In this document: positions 23,501 through 35,500 of the stretch, piece after piece | Layout: each line of letters opens with the position of its first letter | Numbering within the stretch: position 1 is the first letter of the stretch | DNA from: Xanthostigma xanthostigma | Lineage: Eukaryota; Arthropoda; Insecta; Raphidioptera; Raphidiidae | Assembly: GCA_963575645.1 (NCBI GenBank) | Contig: OY754469.1 | Coordinates: 17,068,001-17,132,000 of the forward strand | DNA: 64,000 bases | Direction of reading: 5' to 3' | Made by a program: the position numbers and the translations under genes | The notes under the pieces: generated by a model | Told to the model about the DNA's origin: nothing | The model's database searches: none | Seen by the model: only the letters and a program-made list of their open reading frames with translations

Positions 23501-26500
23501 AAACCTACATTCAAACAAAATTCTATTGATGCTTATATTATTTACTTATCGTATACTATAGACGTTGGGCAACCAAGGTCGTTAGCCTCTAATTACACCG
23601 AATTCAGTTAAACGGCACAGTGCCATAGCAGAATTCATGGTAACCGGACTCCATATCCGCGGACAAAATATCCCCGACAAAATATCCTTGTTAAAATATC
23701 CTTGGACAAAATATCCTTGAGACAAAATATCCATGAGACAAAATGTCCTTTGTCAGAATATCCGTGGACAAAAAATACGGGTATGCGAATTGTAATTCCG
23801 GAGTGAACGATAAAGGGGTATGCGAATTGTCTCGCAGTGAAACGGGAAGGGGCAAATGTGGAGTTTTTAAAAAAACAATTCCGGGGTGAACGATAAAGGG
23901 GTATGCGAATTGTCTCGCAGTGAAACGGGAAGGGGCAAATGTGGAGTTTTTAAAAAAACAATTCCGGGGTGAACGATAAACGGGTATGCGAATTGTAATT
24001 CCGGAGTTAACGATAAAGGGGTATGCGAATTGTCTCGCAGTGAAACGGGAAGGGGCAAATGTGGAGTTTTTAAAAAAACAATTCCGGGGTGAACGATAAA
24101 CGGGTATGCGAATTCTAATTCCGGGGTGAACGATAAAGGGGTATGCGAATTGTCTCGCAGTGAAACGGGAAGGGGCAAATGTGGAGTTTTTAAAAAACAA
24201 TTCCGGGGTGAACGATAAACGGGTATGCGAATTCTAATTCCGGGGTGAACGATAAAGGGGTATGCGAATTGTCTCGCAGTGAAACGGGAAGGGGCAAATG
24301 TGGAGTTTTTAAAAAAACAATTCCGGGGTGAACGATAAACGGGTATGCGAATTGTAATTCCGGGGTGAACGATAAAGGGGTATGCGAATTGTCTCGCAGT
24401 GAAACGGGAAGGGGCAAATGTGGAGTTTTTAAAAAAACAATTCCGGGGTGAACGATAAACGGGTATGCGAATTCTAATTCCGGGGTGAACGATAAAGGGG
24501 TGTGCGAATTGTCTCGCAGTGAAACGGGAAGGGGCAAATGTGGAGTTTTTAAAAAACAATTCCGGGGTGAACGATAAACGGGTATGCGAATTCTATTTCC
24601 GGGGTGAACGATAAAGGGGTATGCGAATTGTCTCGCAGTGAAACGGGAAGGGGCAAATGTGGAGTTTTTAAAAAAACAATTCCGGGGTGAACGATAAACG
24701 GGTATGCGAATTGTAATTCCGGGGTGAACGATAAAGGGGTATGCGAATTGTCTCGCAGTGAAACGGGAAGGGGCAAATGTGGAGTTTTTAAAAAAACAAT
24801 TCCGGGGTGAACGATAAACGGGTATGCGAATTCTAATTCCGGGGTGAACGATAAAGGGGTATGCGAATTGTCTCGCAGTGAAACGGGAAGGGGCAAATGT
24901 GGAGTTTTTAAAAAAACAATTCCGGGGTGAACGATAAACGGGTATGCGAATTGTAATTCCGGAGTGAACGATAAAGGGGTATGCGAATTGTCTCGCAGTG
25001 AAACGGGAAGGGGCAAATGTGGAGTTTTTAAAAAAACAATTCCGGGGTGAACGATAAACGGGTATGCGAATTGTAATTCCGGGGTGAACGATAAAGGGGT
25101 ATGCGAATTGTCTCGCAGTGAAACGGGAAGGGGCAAATGTGGAGTTTTTAAAAAAACAATTCCGGGGTGAACGATAAACGGGTATGCGAATTGTAATTCC
25201 GGGGTGAACTAATTTTTTTCATAAATCCGCCGTAAAATGGAACTTTTTGAGATGGACAGATGGACACAGGTATGAAGGCAAATGCTCAGAAAAGAGCATA
25301 TCATGATTACAATGCTCGTTTGAAAAAAGTTGTCTTGGAGTATGATTCGGCTGACAAATACAATGGTAACCGGACTCCATATCCGCGGACAAAATATCCC
25401 CGACAAAATATCCTTGTTAAAATATCCTTGGACAAAATATCCTTGAGACAAAATATCCATGAGACAAAATGTCCTTTGTCAGAATATCCGTGGACAAAAA
25501 ATGCAAAAAAAAATTGACTTTCTACATATAATTCTTTATAACTGTTTCTGACGTCAATTCCGGGGTGAACGATAAACGGGTATGCGAATTGTAATTCCGG
25601 GGTGAACGATAAAGGGGTATGCGAATTGTCTCGCAGTGAAACGGGAAGGGGCAAATGTGGAGTTTTTAAAAAAACAATTCCGGGGTGAACGATAAACGGG
25701 TATGCGAATTATAATTCCGGGGTGAACGATAAAGGGGTATGCGAATTGTCTCGCAGTGAAACGGGAAGGGGCAAATGTGGAGTTTTTAAAAAAACAATTC
25801 CGGGGTGAACGATAAACGGGTATGCGAATTGTAATTCCGGGGTGAACGATAAAGGGGTATGCGAATTATCTCGCAGTGAAACGGGAAGGGGCAAATGTGG
25901 AGTTTTTAAAAAAACAATTCCGGGGTGAACGATAAACGGGTATGCGAATTGTAATTCCGGGGTGAACGATAAAGGGGTATGCGAATTGTCTCGCAGTGAA
26001 ACGGGAAGGGGCAAATGTGGAGTTTTTAAAAAAACAATTCCGGGGTGAACGATAAACGGGTATGCGAATTGTAATTCCGGGGTGAACGATAAAGGGGTAT
26101 GCGAATTGTCTCGCAGTGAAACGGGAAGGGGCAAATGTGGAGTTTTTAAAAAAACAATTCCGGGGTGAACGATAAACGGGTATGCGAATTATAATTCCGG
26201 GGTGAACGATAAAGGGGTATGCGAATTGTCTCGCAGTGAAACGGGAAGGGGCAAATGTGGAGTTTTTAAAAAAACAATTCCGGGGTGAACGATAAACGGG
26301 TATGCGAATTGTAATTCCGGGGTGAACGATAAAGGGGTATGCGAATTGTCTCGCAGTGAAACGGGAAGGGGCAAATGTGGAGTTTTTAAAAAAACAATTC
26401 CGGGGTGAACGATAAACGGGTATGCGAATTGTAATTCCGGGGTGAACGATAAAGGGGTATGCGAATTGTCTCGCAGTGAAACGGGAAGGGGCAAATGTGG

Positions 26501-29500
26501 AGTTTTTAAAAAAACAATTCCGGGGTGAACGATAAACGGGTATGCGAATTGTAATTCCGGGGTGAACGATAAAGGGGTATGCGAATTGTCTCGCAGTGAA
26601 ACGGGAAGGGGCAAATGTGGAGTTTTTTAAAAAAACAAGTCAAGAAAATTGCCGAAACGTTGATCAATAAATAATGTTCTAGTGAATAAAAATTGTTTTT
26701 TTATTTTAGCCTTGTATCCCGTATAATTTTATCATACCGTGGATATTATGTCCGAAGGATTTTTTGTCTTGAGGATATTTTGTCTGAGGATATTTTGTCC
26801 GGGATATTTTGTCCAGGATATTTTGTCCGAGGATATAGAGTCATAGAACCGAATTCATTGGCGCTCACGGCAAGGTTTTGATTTTGCACTCTCAAAATGT
26901 TGTTGGTTAATATACTCAAATAAAACATTTAGTCCAGGAGGCAGTGAAGATTTTCGGTACTTATTTTCCCAGTCAGCAAACACCGATAGAATTATTCGGT
27001 TTGTTATTCTAAGCAAAATTCATATATACGTAAGGGGGGGGGGGGTTCCGATAGGTTGAGGCGGAAAATGCGTTAGAAAGTACAAATTTACTGCACTTTT
27101 TTCCAGTGATAAAAATAGTTCTATTAGTGAGAGATATAGTGAAGTTAAGAAAAAAAATAGTCTGGCTAATTTGTGAGTATGGGCAATATGTAAGGCAGGT
27201 AAAAAATTGGAAAAAATAATCAAAGCCATTGCCCTTATTTTCACAGTCCTAAAAATTTGTCAGATGATAGTATATATGCAGCTTCAAATATAGTCTGGCT
27301 AACATGGAACACCCCGAAAGCCTTGTGAGACTCGTCCAACGCTCGTCAGGCGCGTTAAATTCGGCATGCTTAACAATCTGACTTGTGAGTCTGGCGGGGC
27401 TTTCGTGATTTAAATGACAGCCAGACGTGTATTTTCTATGAAATTATAGTATTATTTATCATGTGACAAATTTTCAAATCCGGGAAAATAAGAGCAAAAA
27501 CTCGTTTGCCAATTACGTAAATCTGCCAGACTTACTTTTGATTAGAGTTTATGATAGTATCAAATGATACGTTAAATTTCAAGCATGGGAAAATAAGGGT
27601 TACGGATTTAAAAATCGGTCAAATTTTTGCATCCGCAAATTTTCAGCCAGACTGAATTTCCTCCACTTGGGATGTGCCAGACTGTTATTTCCATTAATAA
27701 AATGATTCACTTTAATTAATGTCAAATATTTATGACCAGGAAAATAAGTGGACTTGTCTTTTCTTTTTTAACGTGAACCCATCCGAAAATTTTTGCCAGA
27801 CTCACAAATTGCCGTTTTGTGTCACCATCCGAATAAACTATTTCATATTCACCGACTGGGAAAATAAGTACAAAAAAATTCAGTGCCTCCTGGACTAAAT
27901 TATAATCGCATTGCTGATTGTGATTTCGCGTGTTTGCGCTTCCGGCGCAGTCTCGGTTGCCAGGTTCTAGTTACGGTGCTAAAACGACATCACAATGCAC
28001 CCATGAGTGGAGGCGGGATTTAAACCCACGACCAAGGGCGTAGATATGGGACACCTTCCTTCTTGTTTGATATTAATAAAACTTAGAAAAGAATATTGAT
28101 TTTTTTAATTTTAATTTACCCATGACAGTGCTGACAGTGTTGTCCTCACATGATGCATATAATAATTTGACTTAACACTAAAGACAGATATTGAGAATAG
28201 TTTTTCAAAATTGGAAATTGGTATGGTAACCCATCTGCTGAATTTTGAAACTTTTTACTAGTAAATACTCGTATTGAACAACTATTTTTAAGAGGTCTTT
28301 ATTCATGATCTCATAGTTATGGCTAGTTTACACAGTACGAGCTAGCGTACGAGTCAGCCTGCCGAGTAATTACACTGCAGTAACTCGCACTGTTTGGACG
28401 TCACTTACGAGTAACTCACACGTGCGAGTTAGTAGCTCGCATCCAAGTTACTTCAACATTTTTTGTTTTCACTCGCATGCTCGCCCGCCAGCTACTCGTA
28501 CATGACAGCAGCTCGGCCGTCGCTCGCATCGTTTGGACGCGTTCGGCAGTAGCTCGCCAGTGCGAGCGGGATAGTCTACTGAGCGTATCACCGTTTTTTT
28601 TTTTATAACACGTTCACTCGATATCGTGGCAACTCGCAAGACTGGACAGCAGCTACTCGTATCGTGTAGACTGTAGACAGCAAAGGCGAGCCGAGCTACT
28701 GGCGTACGAGTAGACAAGCCGAGTAGCTGTCTATTGTCTGGTCAGCAGCTCGCACTGTGTAAACTAGCCTTTAGTCAAACGTCTATAATTAAAAATAACT
28801 AATAAAGATTTTTAAAAATAATCGTATTTTAACGGTTCCAAGAGCTATGTTGGATTTTCCGACGTATGTACAGAATTTTCAATTTATAATGATGCTTGAA
28901 ATTGAGCAGCTGCTGATGTTGTAAAGTAAAGTTTTTCAGTGTTCATATTCTATAATAAGTTGCCAGACTAATGCTCGGTTGCAGAAATCATTGTCAAAAA
29001 ATCAGATTTGACAATTACCTTAGATTGTGAACATACATATTTCTCCACATGAAAAGCATTGAAGGGTTTTAAATCGATTCTGCTCGAAAAATAATTGATT
29101 GAAACCATATTGTCCTTAAACAGTGTATACGTGTATTTAGCATCTTTTTTTATTGTACGGTTTCCATTTCGAAATAACGTTTTTCTACGCATTTTTATCA
29201 AAATTTAGCATGAAAAGTGATCTCTTTCTATGTAGAACATCATTTGTTTTTGTGCTAGTACAATCTAATGTTCTAGAAGACAGAGCTTGAATATACATTA
29301 GACTGCTTCTGATGTATGGAAACCGTAACCATACGATCACAATCTAAGGTCATTGTCGAATTAAATTTTTTCGACAACCCTTTATCAATGCAACATAAGT
29401 ATCAATTTATTCAAAATATCAATTATCAGTTTTCAGTATCTACCGCTTGTTGCAGGATTTGGGAATTGATTTTATCCAAATATTTTTACACCAAACTCAC

Positions 29501-32500
29501 CATTATGCGACGTATCGTAAGTGGTATCATGTCCTCCTTCAAAATAGCTTCCCCCAATCACATGTTCACCACCAACGTGCCCTTTAATTGCCGTATCCAG
29601 TTCATATCCATGTCCCGTGCCTGTTGTACTATAGCTGCCCAAACCTTCGCCATACGCAGTCGATGCGTACCCAGTACCTATATTAAATATCATGCACAAT
29701 TCTTTTTTTGAAAATACCATTAAACTAGTAGCCCAGACCCGTAAGATTTTTACCTTCAAAACATATTAAAATTTTCGGCGGTCGGGGATTTTCAGACTCT
29801 GGGATTTTAGACATTTTACCGAAATTTAGATATAAATATTTCATATCTAATATTTATAATTGGTCCAAATCTTGTAGATATGCATAGTGCATGGAAGAAC
29901 ATAAAATTTTTCGGGAAAAACACATCTAGTGCTGATCCATCGCTATGTTTTCGGATCTATTTTATCGTCTAATTAACTGTTCGAAAACTAGATTTGAAAA
30001 TACACCAGCGAGTCTGTCCCAGAGAACAGGGGACGAAACGAGTATAAGAAATTTTAGGTTTTCAAGTATGTTGTACTTCACACTATCTACTATGTTTTCG
30101 TCATTTAAATATAAGGGTTTTGGTAAAATATTGTCTAAAATTCCAAAGTTGAAAACTCAGGACGCCGACATAACATGAGAAAGTCAAAAAATTGTAAAAA
30201 TATGCTGTTCGTTGAAGTGAATAAAACCGGTAAACAAAAATTCCTAATTTTTGCAATACTTCAGTCTGTTTTTACCTCAAATGTCTGTAGTATTACAGGA
30301 TGATGGTGTTCAAACTATACACTACAGAAAAAGTGTATTTAAAATATAAGACGAGTGCTCAGAAAATGTCACTGGGTGTAATTTACTGTGTAATAGATAT
30401 AGATGTGACTGTTCGAGTTGTGATCATGCAAACGGAACACTACGGTCCGTGTGCTGAATTTTTTATGTTAAATGATTAAAGACGACTTTAACCATTTAAC
30501 CATAATTTCTGTCATCTATTTTATATTCGATAAAATTTTATCATCGCGTTATTGTAATTTGGTGATTAACTTTTTGTGTTTTTAAGCCATATTTTTGTTT
30601 TCAGATATTGCATAAAAGAATTAAAAAGTTATATTCATCAAAATAACTGAAGCCTTATTTGGTTTATTGACATTTGATAGATTTTTGACTTAGTATATTT
30701 GTGATAACAGTTTACTTTTGATCAAATAACTAGGTACTGAAAGTATATGTATACAGTAAAATATTAATATAGATTATCATGTATGCAATGATAAAAAATA
30801 TGGTACAATTACAAAAAAGAAATAACAAGATTGAGAACTTTAAAAGGTGAAATTATGTTTAAAACGGATAATTGTTCTATCTATTCGTTTAACATTTACT
30901 TTATACGGAAATAATAGATTTTTTTCTAGTAACAAATGTACTTTAAACTAAATATTTATACGCGAAAACAAATCTGCGCCGATAAATTATTTTTAAATAA
31001 TTGAAAATTGTTTATCTGTGCGGATTTGTTAGACAAGATATAAATTAATGTGGAATTTTCTCAATCTTAAATTACGATAAAATGTAGGGAATTTTGATAA
31101 TATTATGTTCATTGAAAGATTACGAATATTAATATATAATTAATAGTCGTATTTTTATGGGTAATTATTGTAAGGTTTTAACTAAAAACAGATATAGGTA
31201 AATAGTTTAAAGTTAAATTTCATTAAAAAATTGGAATTATTCACACAATTGAGAATATTTGTATTACGAAAATGACACATTTATTCAATATCCTATATAA
31301 ACTTTATATAATACGGAATTAATAATTTTCCTAAATTTTTGCCTGTTATTTTATTTGTTTGAGATTAATTCAAAAACTACAGATTCGATTTCTATGGGAT
31401 TTTCCTTATGGTTTTTGTTATGCATCAACAAACAGACTAAGTTATAATGTGATCGTGCTTTTACTAATGGAGGCTAAACAGTTGTCAAAAAACCAACAAT
31501 CAATGCAACCACTTGCTGATAAAGACTAAGTTAATAATGTAATTCGAATTTGCAACCGTCTTTTTCATAACACAGTACGAATAATTTTTTTTGTTTCATA
31601 TATAAAATTCTTGCCTAAAAAATTATTATTAACTAGCCGTTACCCGCATGTTCGCACGAGATTGAGACGAAACACGGATGCGTTCTCTTTTCTCGACGCA
31701 GACGTTCACTAAGAACGAATGTTATGCTAATCCTATCCAAAATAGATTTTTCACCTACCATCACATACCTATTCTCTCTACCTTACTCTCTTCCCTCTTC
31801 CTCTATTTTTCTTGAAATATTATATTGACCTTCCTATCAACGCAACTATCCACACCCACCCACCTATAGTATGTGTGATGGTAGGTGAAAATCCGTTTAG
31901 GATAGGATTTGATTAAAATCCGTTCTTAGCTTGAGTCAAGTGACCCAATGAGCCAGATATTTCGCTTATAATATATTACAGGTACAAGCAATCCCGCCCG
32001 GTTTCACCCGGGTGCAAAAGAACGAATATGGTGAGGGACATGAGTATGCACATTCATATTAGTTTACCGAGATGAATGTTGTGTCCAAATGTCAAGATGA
32101 TCGGAGTTACCGTTTAAAAGTTTTAGGTCGGATGGACAAATTTTGAGTTACATTTTGCAACATTTTTCATTGATGCTCCGCTCCTATTGGTCGTAGCGTG
32201 ATATTATATAGCCTATGGCCTTCCTCGACAAATGGGCTATCCAACAAAAAAAATGTTTTCAATTCGAACCAGTAGTTCCTGAGATTACCGCGTTCAACCA
32301 AACAAACAAACAAACTCTTCAGATTTATATATTTGTATAGATGTAGTGCTGTACAATATAATGCAGATAGTTTGCTGATAGTCTACGCAGTGCAATCGAA
32401 TCTTAAACAGATGTATTAAAAATGAAAATTTGGTGTTCATCGTTGGATAAAAATACCTGTGGGATGGTTGTGATGCGAAGCATATGCGTGAGACGAGCTA

Positions 32501-35500
32501 GCGTATAGCTGGCCGTTTTCCGGTGACGTGCTGCCTTCAGACTGACTTCCGGTAATTCCAGGCTCTCTTTCATTTTGTTTATTACTTGTCATGTTGTCTG
32601 AGATTCGATTTTGAAATGGTGATCTGATTGCATTTTTTATCTAGAATCCAGAAATGTGATTGTTTTGTATAAGGGATTGTAAAGGTTTCAATAAATTTCT
32701 TATTCCATATTATTATTTCTTATTCCATATTAAGATGAGTCAAAATTGTATTAATTGTTATTTGAAATATCTGACTGTATACGTATATGTTTTTACATGT
32801 TACTAGTTTTTACAACCGAAACCGAAATTTACTTCGAGGGCAATTCTAGTGTATATTTGTTAAGTTTTTGTTCATTTTAGCTGTTGCAAATAATGTGTTT
32901 GTCTTCATACAAGCAATTATTTGATAAACGCACGGCAGCGGACAGTTAGCACGGGTGCGAGGGGAAGCCAAGAGTGACACTGCCGCCTCTCTATTATGCT
33001 GATCGTTCCCGAACGCCGCTCGGAAGCTCACGAATCTAGTTTCGGTTTCGGTTTTAGTTTCGGCAGACTTTCTGCCAACACCAAAATTAAACCGAAACTC
33101 AAATTTAACGCCGGAACCGAAGCTGAAACATTCAAAGATGCATTACATCCTGAAGTTTGATGTTAATATTATATCTGTTGTAATTCATAGGTCTCAAGTT
33201 CTAATCTGGGAATGTAAAAAAGTGTGAGCTGGATTTTTAATTTATTATGAAAAATAATAGAAGTATACAGCGGCCCTAAATCGAGATAACTTTGGTAGTT
33301 GTTGAGTTCAAACAAACTCAAAACGATAAAAAACGAATAATACTTCAAAATGAATGCAATGCAATTTTAATAAAAAAATAAAGTCAACAGTTACCGATCA
33401 CTTTTATATTGATTGTAATTCTCTAATCTCTAAATAGTATACAACAAAGTCGCTATCCGCGTCTGTCTGTTAGCTTAGTTGTTTTAAACTAAAAACGGAT
33501 TTTGATGCGGTTTTGACCACCATTTAGAGATTTTTTCTGGAAGGTATTCGTATACCGGATGATCCATTTTAATCTTACCAGGCCGATCTGTCAAGTTACC
33601 GAGCTGTCAAAATCAAATTTTTCAAAGTTCAATGGGAAGGTAATTGAGAAAATTACAGGTGAAAAATAATTTTTCTTGAGTATTTCATAGACAGTACGGG
33701 ATTTTAGAGATTTGACAGAGGGGTCAACTGTCAAATTTTCGTTGACAGAATTGTTGACAGCGAGAATGAACTCTTGCGGAAGTACTCAACTGGTTCTGGA
33801 GTTGTTACAAACGAGACTTTGCACTTTTCACAGCAAGTGACAGTTGACACTTACTTACTAGATTTTTGTTAAATTACTAGATTTACTCTCATAATACCAT
33901 TCTCGCTTTACCGGATCGGGGTCGAGGTGGATTTGTCCACCGGCAAAGAAGACGTCGACGATATGATGACCCAGATGATCCAGATATATTAATAGATATT
34001 ATTGACAACTGTCAAATCTCGAAAATCCCGTCCTGTCCATGAAATAGTCAAGAAAAATCATTTTTCACCCGTATTTTTCTCAATTACCTTCCCATTGAAC
34101 TTTGAAAAATTTGATTTTGACAGCTTGGTAACTTAACAGATTTGCATTTTCGAAAAAAAAGTTGTATTTTTTAACTAAATCAAAATACGTCATAAAAAAT
34201 GGGGGTTGCTATTTAAAAAATTCAACTTACAACTTTTGTTGGAAACTTTTTTTTTAACCCCACTGTTTTCAAATATCTGCCTGGTAAGATTAAAATGGCT
34301 CATTCTGTAGATATACGTTGATATTATGATAGCAGAAAAATCTCTATGTTGTGTAATTAAGTAGTAAAAAGACGCTTTTAAAGCGCTTACATGGCTTAAG
34401 CTGACTAAACTAATCAAATTAATGTACTACAGAATTTTACAAAAGTCTGTGGGAAAATCCGTGATAGCATATCATGTCTATCTTCTAAGGATGATTCATA
34501 GTAACCATTTTTATTTTTAATAAATTTTATCAAAAATAAAAAATTTAGATCAAAATTGATCTTTACATTTACATCATTTAAATGAATGTCTTTAAATATA
34601 TCACAGACTTAAAAATTACTCGCAACAAAATAATTATGTTTTACTTGCTTGGCGACACTTGCGAAGCTTTTTTTGCCTGACATAGTATTAATCATTATCC
34701 AATTAAAAATGTTATCTTTAATAGGCAATCAACAAATCAGGGCGAAGCCGGACCACGCTGCTAGTTATAAAATATAGATAAAAGTGGTCTACTAGATAAG
34801 TGGTTGGAAATCGGTACCTTTACCCTCTCATCGGAATGCCTTTATCATTGAGGATAAAATATTTCTAAACAGTTTCAAGATGTTGCATTACATTGTTTTT
34901 TTACTGATGCATTATCTTCAAAACGTTATCTAGATAATTTTTACGAAGCATAGACTATCTAAATGAATAATTGAATAAATCAGTTACTCAGTAACAGAAT
35001 AAGTTAAAACTATTTGGTATTTGATATGAGAAAAATATTATTTCCTGATAAATATAATATCTTGTCTCACAATATCACAATTTTTCACATTTAATTTAAC
35101 ATTAATTACTAAATTAAAATTACATAAGTATATCATTATTTTCTTTCAGGTTTGTAGATATTTTGTATGACATTTAGATATGAACTTTTGTATAAATCGG
35201 TTCAGTCGTGCCCAAATGAAGCTAGTACAGACCGCAACATTTGAAAACAGTTGAACCGATTTTAATGAAATAGTTTAAGTACTGTCTACTGGTACCTAAA
35301 CAAAGAGCAGACTACTTTCAGTCCGGCTACAAACTGGCTAGGGTAAAGGCCGCTGCACACGAGGCTACAAACGCTGCCAGGAGTTCTGCTAGCCGGTAGG
35401 CTGGGTACGAAGCTAGAAATGACGTCACTGCGGGCTGGCCTGCTAGCTCACAAGATAGGTTTTAAAATTAGAACAAGGGTTATTTTCCCTGCGAGATTTG

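Noticed and set aside
23256-23561. Several overlapping frames on both strands over the Gly/His exon
   Set aside because: They are shadows of exon 4 caused by the repeated CATGG(A/T) codon pattern. Only one frame joins its neighbours in phase.
25260-25410. Small frame with KANAQKRAYHDYNARLKK, possibly from a retroelement
   Set aside because: Too short for any family call. Left as unique sequence in the satellite interruption.
23786-26636. CRISPR-like array
   Set aside because: Units are contiguous with no variable spacers, in a eukaryotic intron. It is a satellite.
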